This document shows positions 7,565 to 15,814 of a stretch of DNA of 64,000 nt, piece by piece. The notes under the pieces were generated by a model. It was not told where the DNA came from. It was given only the letters and a program-made list of their open reading frames with translations, and made no database searches. Source of the DNA: Clostridiales bacterium. Its GTDB lineage: Bacteria; Bacillota; Clostridia; Oscillospirales; Oscillospiraceae. Within the stretch, counting starts at the first letter, position 1. Every line of letters starts with the position of its first letter. The stretch is from NCBI GenBank assembly GCA_003150355.1, contig QAMJ01000012.1, positions 1 through 64,000 of the forward strand, written 5' to 3'. Made by a program: the position numbers and the translations under genes.

Positions 7565-10345
7565 ATGACCATTCAAGAACTATATCACGATGACAGATTT
7601 AACAATGTCGTGTATTTCTTGAATGAATGCGGCTTCTCTTTTTTAGAGGATCTTAAGACCTTCGACTTCGACGAGCTGCTTTTCGTCCCAGGGGTCTCTG
7701 AGGATATCATCGAAGAAGTAAAAAACCTTTACTTTGATAGTCAAAATGCTCAGAAGCAAGAGTCAAGCTGTGCAGAGTCGAGTGAAGAATGCTCTCCAGC
7801 CCCATTTGCAGGAACAATTGAAGCTATACATACCTCCGTAGATTTCAGCAAAAACATTGACCTGGATGATTTAATTTTGCAGTGTACTGATTTTCTGAAT
7901 TCAATTTTCCAAAAAGTCAGCCGCCCAGATCAAATTGCAGGCCTTAGAGCCTTTATTGCAGACATGGAATCCCCAGAGGGTATTAATAAATCTATTTTGA
8001 TTAGTCTCTGTGATAGTCTTAGTGAACTTTTTCGTGAGAAATCTGCTGGCGGGTCAGAATCTGCTTTATATTCAATGGATGAAGAAAGTTTGCTCCGGGC
8101 AGTAAATATAGAAACTGTATTTGACGGAGTTAAGCGCGGAAGAGCTATGATTCGCTACTGCTGGGAGAACGGATTCTCTACTTTGTGGGATCTGAGAGAC
8201 TTTGATTTCTCATCCGAGAAGATCATTGGCGCTGGAGCAGACACAGCAGAAGCGTACAAGAACGCTTACAAATTGGCGGTAAAACAGGCTATAAATCCAG
8301 CATCAGTAGAATCTGAGAACGGAACTGATCCCATTAAGCGATTCTTGGAAATGTATGCTGCCCTTAAAGGCAATGCAAGGAACTGCCTGCTGCTAAAAGC
8401 CCAAGGCATGACGCTGCAAGAAATTGGTGATAGTATTGGTGTCACCCGTGAACGAGTCCGCCAAATTATTGCAAATGCAGTGCGGAAGTTGAATTCTGTT
8501 AATGGGCCGATTCTCGAAAGGCTGATGCAGGGACGGAGTTATTTTTACAAAAGTGATATCAAAACGTTGTTTTCCGTTCCAGAACATTTGGATTGTTTTG
8601 TGTATATACTTGAAAACACTGAAGCGGTTTACTATTTTGAATTTGCAGATAAATTTGTGGATCCTAAGCTTATTCCCGATGATTGGGACATGCAGCTTCA
8701 TACTATAGAACATGAACTTGTAGGTGAAGTCGTAAACTACTATGACATCCTTGAGGAAGTGGATACCGAGTTAGCGAAACGCAAATTAAATTTCTTAGAT
8801 GCCGATGACTTTATGGGGTTCCTCTTCGAGCAGCATTATATTGCTCTGGGCGATTATGTAATAAAGCGGAGAGGCGCGTACAAACGTATATGTTACGATG
8901 TAATAAGACGTCATTTTAAATCCGGAATCAAACTGGATAGTGATGATGAAAATCAAGACATGCTGCGTATGCGGGAAATCATTTTCAAAGAATATGCTGG
9001 GTATGCATTACCAGATAACAATCGTGCAATTACTGCCCGTGTTTCGCCGGATTTAATACTGTGCGGCAGAGGTCGATACTGTGCTCCTGAAAATACAGTG
9101 TTGGATGAACCTCTATTTGGGGAGATCGTTGAATATATCAATAACGCCAACGAGTCTTCTCTGTACTACTCTGAAATATTTGCGGCTTTTTCCGGCAGAC
9201 TGCTTGCAGAAACCAGCGTCGATAATGCTAATTATCTCCATGGCGCATTGAAGTACTTATACCCGGATGACTTTGAGTATGAACGCGATTTGCTCGTAAA
9301 ACGCGGTATGCTGCGAGTGGCTTTTGGAGAAAGACTTGCTAATGCAATAAAAAGCAATGGTGGACCCATAACTAAAAAAGAGCTGCTTAAACAATTTCCA
9401 GGTGTAACTGATATACGAATTGCAAATGCGATTGCGTCAAACCCGAAGTTGATTCAGTGGGACTATAACGAGTTCAACCATATTGATAATGTCCGCTGTA
9501 CGGATTCAGATGCAGAACAACTCCATATAATCCTTGGTGAACTGTTAAGCACACAGGGTGGGTACAGCAGCGAAAACAATTTTTATACTGCTGTAAAAAA
9601 TAAGTACCCAGAGTTCTTAGAAAAAAACAAGATTGAATCCAGCCTGAATTTGTTTTATGTTGCTGCTTATCTGTTTGGCAATGACTATCGCTTTTCCAGA
9701 CCTCACATCGCATCACAAGCATTCCCAGACATGGAACTTACAAATATCAATGTCGCACGCTTCTTTGTTGCTGACAGGCCAGAGCTGTATTATTGGGAGC
9801 TTGCCCAGATTTCTCAAACGGCTGGGTGGACCAATGGAACATTTACAATTATTCTGAACGCGGTTGAGGAAGATTATATAAAAGTTGATCTCAATCGTTA
9901 TATCCACAAGTCTCTATTTTCTATTGCTCCCGATGCAATTGATTCAATCCGGCATCAATTAGAGAGGCTGGTGGGTGATAGCGGATACTACGGTATTTTT
10001 GCAATTTTTAATTATGATGGATTCCCTCTAATCGACTATGAGTGGAATGAGCATCTTCTCCAGTCGATAATTGAGAACTACGATTTGGGATTCAAATTAC
10101 TTGAACCAACGGTGAAGGATCGAAGATATAAAAAGGGCATTATTGTGCCTCAGGGCAATCCATGTCAGAGCTTCGAAGATTTTGTGATAGCCCAGATGAA
10201 AATAGACGGTATTACCTCCATAGCTAAAGATGCATTCTCAGGGTATTTAAGACGAAAGGGACTTGTTCTTACAGCTACTATACCGATTGAATTGTATGAC
10301 GGTGATGGATTGAGATTGGAAGGAAACAACTTTGTTTTTGGGTAA
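7565..10345 (+). CDS. Large protein with HhH/alpha-CTD-like and sigma-region-4-like DNA-binding parts
   Basis: 926 residues from ATG 7565 (GGAGGG 8 bases before). Two short segments of the type G-F-S-x-L-x-D-L-x-x-F-D-F...G (residues 22-45 and 203-225) look like helix-hairpin-helix or RNA-polymerase alpha-CTD-like repeats. Residues 265-310 are a clear sigma-70 region 4-like HTH (RNCLLLKAQGMTLQEIGDSI...GVTRERVRQI). The remaining 600 residues have no motif I know; the sequence is rich in aromatic and acidic residues. Sigma-4 HTHs bind DNA and can bind polymerase, so the protein may recognise DNA for the complex or control transcription. It is not a complete sigma factor (no region 2). Nine bases separate it from vsr. 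Confidence 0.8.
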   Translation: MTIQELYHDDRFNNVVYFLNECGFSFLEDLKTFDFDELLFVPGVSEDIIEEVKNLYFDSQNAQKQESSCAESSEECSPAPFAGTIEAIHTSVDFSKNIDLDDLILQCTDFLNSIFQKVSRPDQIAGLRAFIADMESPEGINKSILISLCDSLSELFREKSAGGSESALYSMDEESLLRAVNIETVFDGVKRGRAMIRYCWENGFSTLWDLRDFDFSSEKIIGAGADTAEAYKNAYKLAVKQAINPASVESENGTDPIKRFLEMYAALKGNARNCLLLKAQGMTLQEIGDSIGVTRERVRQIIANAVRKLNSVNGPILERLMQGRSYFYKSDIKTLFSVPEHLDCFVYILENTEAVYYFEFADKFVDPKLIPDDWDMQLHTIEHELVGEVVNYYDILEEVDTELAKRKLNFLDADDFMGFLFEQHYIALGDYVIKRRGAYKRICYDVIRRHFKSGIKLDSDDENQDMLRMREIIFKEYAGYALPDNNRAITARVSPDLILCGRGRYCAPENTVLDEPLFGEIVEYINNANESSLYYSEIFAAFSGRLLAETSVDNANYLHGALKYLYPDDFEYERDLLVKRGMLRVAFGERLANAIKSNGGPITKKELLKQFPGVTDIRIANAIASNPKLIQWDYNEFNHIDNVRCTDSDAEQLHIILGELLSTQGGYSSENNFYTAVKNKYPEFLEKNKIESSLNLFYVAAYLFGNDYRFSRPHIASQAFPDMELTNINVARFFVADRPELYYWELAQISQTAGWTNGTFTIILNAVEEDYIKVDLNRYIHKSLFSIAPDAIDSIRHQLERLVGDSGYYGIFAIFNYDGFPLIDYEWNEHLLQSIIENYDLGFKLLEPTVKDRRYKKGIIVPQGNPCQSFEDFVIAQMKIDGITSIAKDAFSGYLRRKGLVLTATIPIELYDGDGLRLEGNNFVFG

Positions 10346-10353
10346 CTCTGTTT

Positions 10354-10776
10354 ATGGCTGATAATCATTCTAAAGAAGTTCGAAGCAAAAATATGTCGCA
10401 TATTCGCAGTACAAACTCAAAGCCTGAAGAAATCGTGCGAAAGTATCTTTTTGCTCATGGATTCCGATATCGAAAAAATGTGAAAACGCTGCCTGGTTGT
10501 CCAGACATAGTACTGTCTAAATATCATACTGTCATTTTTGTCAACGGCTGCTTTTGGCATAAACATGACTGCCCAAGATTTGTATGGCCGTCATCAAATC
10601 TGGATTATTGGAAGCCTAAGATACTGCGTAACGTTGAGCGCGATCAGATAAACACTGAAAGACTAAGATCTTTAGGTTGGCGGGTTATCACGATATGGGA
10701 GTGTGAGCTAAAAAAATCTCTGCGTGATGCTCGGTTGGATGCGCTCGCAGCAGAGATTTTCCAAAACATAGAATAA
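10354..10776 (+). CDS. vsr: Very short patch repair endonuclease
   Basis: 140 residues, the normal Vsr length. Family signatures: N-terminal R-S-K-N-M-S-H-I-R-S-T-N-S-K-P-E, G-F-R-Y-R-K-N, then P-D-I-V-L-S-K-Y...F-V-N-G-C-F-W-H-K-H-D-C, holding the catalytic Asp and the Zn-binding Cys/His cluster, and a W-x-x-x-x-W-E-C-E C-terminal segment. Vsr nicks 5' of the T in T:G mismatches made by deamination of 5-methylcytosine in its cognate methylase site. No strong ribosome site is visible, so translation is probably coupled to the upstream gene. In this operon it may serve repair, or act as a nuclease of the whole system. Confidence 0.93.
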   Translation: MADNHSKEVRSKNMSHIRSTNSKPEEIVRKYLFAHGFRYRKNVKTLPGCPDIVLSKYHTVIFVNGCFWHKHDCPRFVWPSSNLDYWKPKILRNVERDQINTERLRSLGWRVITIWECELKKSLRDARLDALAAEIFQNIE

Positions 10777-10914
10777 CGTCATTCAATATTATAGTTCTGT
10801 AAGAGAGTTATAGATAGTTCACAAGTATCCCTAGTACTCTGATATGTTGCTTAAGAAACTTCGTCGTTCGTTTATATGCAAATAGATGTTAGCTCAGTTC
10901 ATGGAGGCAATGAA

Positions 10915-11721
10915 ATGAACCAAAGTCCTGTATATGACATTCGCACTTCCGAAAACGCATTGACGACGTTAGTCAATCTAACTGGTGTTTCCACATCAAT
11001 ATGGGAAAACAGTATTCTGCAACGAAACAAATACCAATATGAAGATGATCTAGTCGAAGATGTAATCCGGAATTATGGACATTTCCCTGCAGACTACGAA
11101 GATTGGATTTTTATTTATTTTCATATCACGACCAGTGCTAATCAGTGCACATCATTCAAAAGGCATGGTATACTTGACCTTGTACATGCCTATCAATGTA
11201 ATGACTCTGAACTGCGTGAGTTTCTGGACGCCCACGACATAAAGATTGACATTGACAGCCGTACTCTCAGCTATAAGAAACAGATATATAACATATCATA
11301 CGGCAGATGCCCATCACCTGTTGATGTGAAGGCTTATACACGCTGGGCTATCGGAAAAAAATTTTACTACGACTTTACTACTTGCGGTTTTCTGTCAGTT
11401 TGGAACGGTAGCCCATATGGTGGTTATGTTCATCGGCGCCCTGAGATTTTGTCAGATATTGATGATCTCCTAAATTCAACCTTATCGCATGAATGGCGTA
11501 TCACCCACGAGCCATATGAAATAGTTGCAGCTGCACCGGGAACAGATATTGTTTATAATGGGGACGATAGGCAAAGCAGTAAAGATAAAATTATGAACTA
11601 TCTTACTAAAGCCTATACAACCGCTTTCGGTTCGCCGTCAGAAGAAATCGTATTATTAAAAAATGGTGTTCAAATACCGCCAGATAGAATCATAGATATT
11701 AAACCCTTGAATTACTGGTAA
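10915..11721 (+). CDS. Unknown cytosolic protein, last gene of module A
   Basis: 268 residues from ATG 10915, chosen because GGAGGC lies 7 bases before it. The frame continues upstream to 10876 but without a ribosome site. No known motif; the middle has an aromatic block (KFYYDFTTCGFLSVWNGSPY in part), and the C-terminal third (DRQSSKDKIMNYLTKAYTTAFG) is helical. No signal peptide or membrane segment. It is 139 bases after vsr with no terminator in between, so it could be the last gene of that operon or separate cargo. Function not recognised. Confidence 0.65.
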   Translation: MNQSPVYDIRTSENALTTLVNLTGVSTSIWENSILQRNKYQYEDDLVEDVIRNYGHFPADYEDWIFIYFHITTSANQCTSFKRHGILDLVHAYQCNDSELREFLDAHDIKIDIDSRTLSYKKQIYNISYGRCPSPVDVKAYTRWAIGKKFYYDFTTCGFLSVWNGSPYGGYVHRRPEILSDIDDLLNSTLSHEWRITHEPYEIVAAAPGTDIVYNGDDRQSSKDKIMNYLTKAYTTAFGSPSEEIVLLKNGVQIPPDRIIDIKPLNYW

Positions 11722-11784
11722 TTGGTATACGAAAAAGCAACATGCTCACCGGAACAATCCCCCATTACCACCGCACCAGATACT

Positions 11785-11804
11785 CCGCCATAGACAATGA
11801 AAGA
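11785..11804 (+). repeat. Module-boundary repeat, copy 2 (short variant)
   Basis: CCGCCATAGACAATGAAAG differs from the 18472/22274/28074 copies by loss of two bases (CGCAAT to CAT) and in its tail. It sits directly before a terminator hairpin, as do the copies at 18472 and 28074. It separates module A from the mobilizable element. Confidence 0.55.
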
Positions 11805-11840
11805 CATGACGCTGACCATTAAACGGTCAACGTCATGTCT
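11802..11840. terminator. Bidirectional terminator between convergent genes
   Basis: AGACATGACG-C-TGACC pairs with GGTCA-A-CGTCATGTCT (11802-11816 with 11826-11840) around a 9-base loop, followed by CTTTTT on the plus strand. It lies between the end of module A and the convergent DUF6076-like gene. Confidence 0.8.
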
Positions 11841-11844
11841 CTTT

Positions 11845-12816
11845 TTATTCCGAAGTCTTCAGCCAAGCGTAAAATTCCTCGGCTGAGATAATATCACGGT
11901 CGCATTTTTTCTTCTGTTCTCTTGCGCGCTCGCTCCAGTCGTAGAACTGCTTGTCCGTGATGCGCCCGGCCTTGATCCAGGCAAAGCGCCGCTTGTATTC
12001 CTTGCGGTATGCCTTGAATACCGGATCCTCCGACTGACGTATCGTCCACTGCTTCAGTGCGCCGATCTCCCGGCAGCGAGTCTGCCCAGACAGGACAGGG
12101 CGCTCGCAGTACTCCGCGCTCACGCGGCCTGTCTGCGGGAAATAGCGTCCGCAGTTCTTGCAGCGGCGGACGGTGATGCCGCGCTCGACGCAGCTACGCA
12201 ATGAGTAATCGATCATGTCGGCAATGCTTCCGGAATACAAAACCGGAGAACACTTCTGGTACTCTACCGGCTCAAAGCTGAGCGGGATGGGGTGGAACCT
12301 GAACAAGTCCGGATCATTCGGGATATCGTAATAATAGTTCTTCGATGCCTGGACTTGCGGCTCGCGTCCGGCAGCGTCCACGTCCAGTACCAAGTCAAAG
12401 AAACGCTGCACCTGCTTCTGATACAGCGGGAGTGTCTCCGGCAAGCGCCGCAGCTCATCGAGCATCTGCCCGTCCTCTGTACTGCCACGGTCTTCGGAAA
12501 AGGCTAACCTTGACATCCGCTCATAGAAGTGCACATACAGAAGATGAAAATATATGTGCCTCGCGCCAAGCTCACCAAGCTTCATCATCGCAGAGACGAG
12601 CGCATCCTTGTCATCGTCCGCAATATACCTGCTCCAGCAGTCGGCAATGTCCTTGAGCAGCGGAGTCTGCTCGGCTATGTCAAGCTCCTGAAACGAGAGC
12701 AGGCTCTCCAAGAAAGGAAGCTCCTGCTGCACAGAGGGAGCACCTTGAGTCCCCATAGAATCGTATTGAAAAATTTCTCTGTCGCCTGAGAAATACATCT
12801 TTGCGTACCAAGACAT
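11845..12816 (-). CDS. DUF6076-like protein with zinc-ribbon cysteines
   Basis: 323 residues if started at ATG 12814-12816, which has a strong GGAGG eight bases before; the frame is open further to a GTG at 12939, but promoter boxes lie inside that extension. Key part: C-K-N-C-G-R-Y-F-P (about residues 222-230 of this version) followed by E-Y-C-E-R-P and Q-T-R-C-R-E, a four-cysteine zinc-ribbon-like cluster seen in DUF6076 proteins. The C-terminus is a basic helical tail (KAYRKEYKRRFAWIKAGRIT). These proteins travel with Clostridia mobile elements; the function is unknown. It reads against the other element genes, so is probably cargo. Confidence 0.7.
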   Translation of the reverse strand: MSWYAKMYFSGDREIFQYDSMGTQGAPSVQQELPFLESLLSFQELDIAEQTPLLKDIADCWSRYIADDDKDALVSAMMKLGELGARHIYFHLLYVHFYERMSRLAFSEDRGSTEDGQMLDELRRLPETLPLYQKQVQRFFDLVLDVDAAGREPQVQASKNYYYDIPNDPDLFRFHPIPLSFEPVEYQKCSPVLYSGSIADMIDYSLRSCVERGITVRRCKNCGRYFPQTGRVSAEYCERPVLSGQTRCREIGALKQWTIRQSEDPVFKAYRKEYKRRFAWIKAGRITDKQFYDWSERAREQKKKCDRDIISAEEFYAWLKTSE

Positions 12817-12929
12817 AGCGTCCTCCAAATAGACAATCGCAAAATTTTTATAATATAAGTCTTGACAAATCTCGAAATACATGTTACTATGCAAATCCCC
12901 AAATAGACTGTCAAAATAAATTTGAGATA

Positions 12930-12958
12930 AGTCTATCACCAGAGCGGTCGATTGTCAA
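12930..12958 (-). promoter_or_regulatory. Promoter for the DUF6076-like gene
   Basis: Minus-strand TTGACA (12953-12958), 17-base spacer, TAGACT (12930-12935). A second TTGACA (12909-12914) with CATAGT (12886-12891) at 17 bases lies closer to the gene. Both lie inside the upstream extension of the frame, supporting the internal ATG as the real start. Confidence 0.55.
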
Positions 12959-13116
12959 CAGAAAATTATGACACGCCGCACTGAACCTTGAAAATTGAAC
13001 ACCCATCGCCAGAGATGATACTCACCGGGGAAGTAACGCAATGAAGCAACGCTGAGCGTACCAAGGATGATGCAAACGCTGTGTTGGTCAAGCAAGGCCG
13101 CAGGGCAGGAACGGGT

Positions 13117-13242
13117 ATGGCGCATGGTACAGACGAAATGAAAGGAGTGATGAAGGCAAAAAATGAAGCCGCCAAACTGCTGCAACAGTTCAGCGGCACG
13201 CTACGTTTCGGAAAACGCAGACTCCATCTGCAAACAGTCTAA
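13117..13242 (+). CDS. Small 41-residue basic peptide upstream of the excisionase-like gene
   Basis: ATG 13117 to TAA 13242 encodes MAHGTDEMKGVMKAKNEAAK followed by LLQQFSGTLRFGKRRLHLQT-V, a helical, basic peptide; an internal ATG at 13150 follows AAAGGAG. I do not recognise it. An inverted repeat CGTTTCGGA / TCCGAAACG (13204-13212 with 13252-13260) spans its 3' end, so this stretch may instead be a regulatory leader or transfer-origin-type structure of the element. Coding status is uncertain. Confidence 0.35.
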   Translation: MAHGTDEMKGVMKAKNEAAKLLQQFSGTLRFGKRRLHLQTV

Positions 13243-13306
13243 CAGAGAGACCTCCGAAACGCAAGAAAAATTTTCTTGAACAAACAAAACTTGAAGGAGG
13301 GATCGA

Positions 13307-13516
13307 ATGCAGGAATCCATATTCACTAACTACGATCAGCTCCCGCTGTTCCTCAATGCGAACACGGTGGCGCAGGTGCTGGGAGTGTCGATCTCCAGCG
13401 CATATGAACTGATGCACGAGCGGGGCTTCCCCGCTCTGCGGGTCGGGAACCGCATCATAGTTCCCAAGGAAAAATTTTGTCAGTGGGTGGAGGAGCAAAC
13501 AGGAGGTGGTGCCTGA
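13307..13516 (+). CDS. Excisionase/HTH protein of the mobilizable element
   Basis: 69 residues behind AAGGAGGG. LNANTVAQVLGVSISSAYELMHERGFPALRVGNRIIVPKEKFCQWVEE is the classical excisionase-type winged HTH found next to tyrosine recombinases and at the head of mobilization gene sets in Clostridia elements. Its stop overlaps the next start (TGATG), so both are made together. Expected role: DNA bending for excision or transcription control of the element. Family firm; precise role inferred. Confidence 0.85.
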   Translation: MQESIFTNYDQLPLFLNANTVAQVLGVSISSAYELMHERGFPALRVGNRIIVPKEKFCQWVEEQTGGGA

Positions 13517-13953
13517 TGTTTCAGCGCTGGCCCAAACGCGACCCGGTCAAGCACTACTACCTTGTGCCCAACGAGGTTTTCAGTCTCGGCCTCAGCTCAT
13601 ACGAGATCTCGGTCTATAATTTTCTCCTGCGCTGTGAGGATCGCGTGACCTATCAATGTCATCCGAGCTACCGCACCATCGGCAAGGCGGTGCAGCTGAG
13701 TGAAAACACAGTGCGGAAGTACGTAGCCAGCCTTGAGGATAAGGGTCTCATCCGCACAGAGCCGAGCACGATCATTACAAAGGACGGCCGTGTACGCAAC
13801 GGCAGTCTTATCTACACCATCCGTCCGATACAGGAAGCGCTGGAGCTCAACTATGAGCGGCAACTCATGCAAGCGGAGCTCGACACGGAGCGGCTGCGAG
13901 TTGAAAAACATCTGGCAGAACTAAATCAGCGAAGGGAGTGTGACGGTGCATGA
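13516..13953 (+). CDS. Replication-initiator-type winged-helix protein
   Basis: 145 residues from ATG 13516 (AGGAGGTGG upstream). The stretch YYLVPNEVFSLGLSSYEISVYNFLLRCED, then TYQCHPSYRTIGKAVQLSENTVRKYVASLEDKGLIRTEPS, is the HTH_36-type winged helix of plasmid and element replication proteins. The C-terminal third is helical and Leu/Glu-rich (ERQLMQAELDTERLRVEKHLAEL), likely a coiled coil. No primase or RepA-like domain, so it may be a regulator rather than a full initiator. Overlaps the next gene by 4 bases. Confidence 0.75.
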   Translation: MFQRWPKRDPVKHYYLVPNEVFSLGLSSYEISVYNFLLRCEDRVTYQCHPSYRTIGKAVQLSENTVRKYVASLEDKGLIRTEPSTIITKDGRVRNGSLIYTIRPIQEALELNYERQLMQAELDTERLRVEKHLAELNQRRECDGA

Positions 13954-14312
13954 TAGAGTACCTTGCAAACCATATCGTGGAGCATGATTCGATGGCGACC
14001 GTCTGGCGCACACGCGACACGGTGCGTTACATACAAGCGGAGTGGAGCAAGAGCCACGACGAGCCCATTGACGAGGGTGAGCTTCTTCTCTTTCTCTGCG
14101 ATGAGCACCGCGGTAATCTTACCGAAGAACAAAAGTCTCTCACCCGCCGCTGCCGCGACGAGATGCGCACAGCCTACGGCGCAGTGGTGTTCAAACTGAT
14201 GCTGTACGAGGAAATGCTGTGCCGAGGGATGGCAGCAGATATTCAGACCTGCCGAAGCATATTTTTCCCGGAGGAAGGCGACGCACCATGGCTGCCAAAT
14301 CGGGCGGTATGA
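13950..14312 (+). CDS. Unknown small protein of the mobilizable element
   Basis: 120 residues; start ATG overlaps the previous stop (ATGA). Mostly helical and charged (EEQKSLTRRCRDEMRTAYGAV, KLMLYEEMLCRG). No known motif and no membrane segment. Proteins of this size and position are usual between the HTH gene and mobC in related Clostridia elements, but no function is known to me. Confidence 0.65.
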   Translation: MIEYLANHIVEHDSMATVWRTRDTVRYIQAEWSKSHDEPIDEGELLLFLCDEHRGNLTEEQKSLTRRCRDEMRTAYGAVVFKLMLYEEMLCRGMAADIQTCRSIFFPEEGDAPWLPNRAV

Positions 14313-14478
14313 GGGTGTTTCCCCTCGAGGCGTGCGGCAGCGCCGAAAATTCTCGCCTCGAGAATGACAAGTTTCGCCTTTGTGGTACGGGACGGGGCGT
14401 CTGCCCCGTTCCCCGCCCACTTCGGCAGACAAGCGGGCTAAGCCCACACCCCTATCATCAGCAAAGGAGGCATGGTTT

Positions 14479-14787
14479 ATGGCAAAAAATCAGTTCATCC
14501 GCGCCCGTGTTGCCGGGTGGGAAAAGGAGCGCATCCGCCGTAAGGCGAAAGCCGCCCACATGTCCGAGAGCGAGTTCGTGCGCCGCGCCGCCATGGAACG
14601 TGAGGTCGTTGTCATCGAAGGCATGGATGAAATTCTGCGGGAGCTGCGCTATCAGGGCAACAACCTGAACCAGCTCACGGTCATGGCGCGGCAGGGACGC
14701 ATCTCTCAGGTGAACTACGAACCCTTCATGGAGCTGTACCGCGGAATATGGCAAACGTTAAATTCATTGCTGTCTCACGCAGTCTGA
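14479..14787 (+). CDS. mobC: MobC-type relaxosome accessory protein
   Basis: 102 residues from ATG 14479 with AAAGGAGG 8 bases before. F-I-R-A-R-V-A-G-W-E-K-E-R-I-R-R-K-A-K-A is a ribbon-helix-helix N-terminus; S-E-S-E-F-V-R-R-A-A and L-R-Y-Q-G-N-N-L-N-Q-L are typical MobC motifs. It would bind the transfer origin and help the relaxase nick DNA. The relaxase frame starts 40 bases before its end, a common mobC-mobA overlap. Confidence 0.88.
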   Translation: MAKNQFIRARVAGWEKERIRRKAKAAHMSESEFVRRAAMEREVVVIEGMDEILRELRYQGNNLNQLTVMARQGRISQVNYEPFMELYRGIWQTLNSLLSHAV

Positions 14788-15722
14788 GCGGCATACTGGA
14801 CTACGTCACCAACCGGGAGAAAACTGTGGACAGTCTCATCTCCGGCGTCAACTGCGTTGCCGGGACCGCGCAGGCCGAGTTCGAAGCGGTGAAGAAACAG
14901 TTCCGCAAAACGGACGGACGCAGTTACTATCACATCGTCCAAGCCTTCTCCCCCGACGATCCGTTGGACTTCAAGACCGCACATGAGATCGGTCTGAAGT
15001 TCGCGGAATACTTCAAGGGCTATCAGTGCGTGGTCGTCACGCACATGAATACGGCGCACATACACAACCACATTGTCATGAACTCGGTGAACTTTGAAAC
15101 CGGGCGGAAGTTCCATCAGACCGCGCGTGAGATGCAGCAGGCCAAGGAGTATAACAATCAGCTCTGCCGGGAGTACGGTCTGTCCTTCACCGAGACGAAA
15201 GCAGACCCGTTCCACATTCCCGTTTGGAAAGAGCAGCTATGCTATACCATCAAGGAGGCCATGGAGAACTGCGCCACGCGCGAGGAGTTCATAGACTTCA
15301 TGGAGCAGTTCGGTTACAAGGTGCGCTGGGAGCCGAACCAGAAATACATCACCTACACCACACCGGAAAATATCCGCTGCCGTGACAGCAAGCTCTTCGA
15401 CCAGACGCTTCTGCGCAGCAGCATGGAAGCCTACTTCGACATGGGCGGCTGCGAATATCTCGAAAGCCGCATCGACGCCACCGAGTACGGCGAGCTCCTG
15501 CCCACGGTAGACGACGCCGTCTGCGGTCTGCTCTCCATCATGGATGCAATGAACACCGGCGACAACGACCGCTTCCATCTTGAGACGCTGCACCACAGCA
15601 AGGAGGAGATACAGCGTATCCTTGAGCGCGGCGGAAAGGTCGACCGGACGGTGAAGTACGTCGTCGACGATGATGAGGACGACGAGTACGAGCAGTACCA
15701 CGGTTTCAATATGCGGATGTGA
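14748..15722 (+). CDS. MobA/relaxase (MOBP-type) mobilization nuclease
   Basis: 324 residues. N-terminal relaxase domain with Y19 candidate (G-I-L-D-Y-V-T-N), S-Y-Y-H-I-V-Q-A-F, and the metal-binding histidine triad in V-V-T-H-M-N-T-A-H-I-H-N-H-I-V. These match the 'relaxase/mobilization nuclease' family. The C-terminal 120 residues are acidic and short; many relatives run 400-500 residues, so this is a compact version without primase or helicase parts. It would nick the element's oriT and lead single-strand transfer using a helper conjugation machine, none of which is encoded here. Confidence 0.9.
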   Translation: MANVKFIAVSRSLSGILDYVTNREKTVDSLISGVNCVAGTAQAEFEAVKKQFRKTDGRSYYHIVQAFSPDDPLDFKTAHEIGLKFAEYFKGYQCVVVTHMNTAHIHNHIVMNSVNFETGRKFHQTAREMQQAKEYNNQLCREYGLSFTETKADPFHIPVWKEQLCYTIKEAMENCATREEFIDFMEQFGYKVRWEPNQKYITYTTPENIRCRDSKLFDQTLLRSSMEAYFDMGGCEYLESRIDATEYGELLPTVDDAVCGLLSIMDAMNTGDNDRFHLETLHHSKEEIQRILERGGKVDRTVKYVVDDDEDDEYEQYHGFNMRM

Positions 15723-15814
15723 AAATAATCTTTTCAAATTTCCGATAGCTATTTCCCGCAAAGTGTGGTAGTTGTTTGTGTTGAAAAAAATCTCAGTCAA
15801 AGGAAGTGAAGCAC

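Noticed and set aside
10354..10776. Vsr gene as a restriction endonuclease in the classical sense
   Set aside because: All signatures are of mismatch-nicking Vsr; no evidence of a double-strand cutting domain. A restriction role for the whole operon is kept only as a hypothesis.
11845..12939. Longer GTG-started version of the DUF6076-like gene
   Set aside because: The added 41 residues have no ribosome site and contain promoter boxes, while ATG at 12816 has a strong GGAGG.
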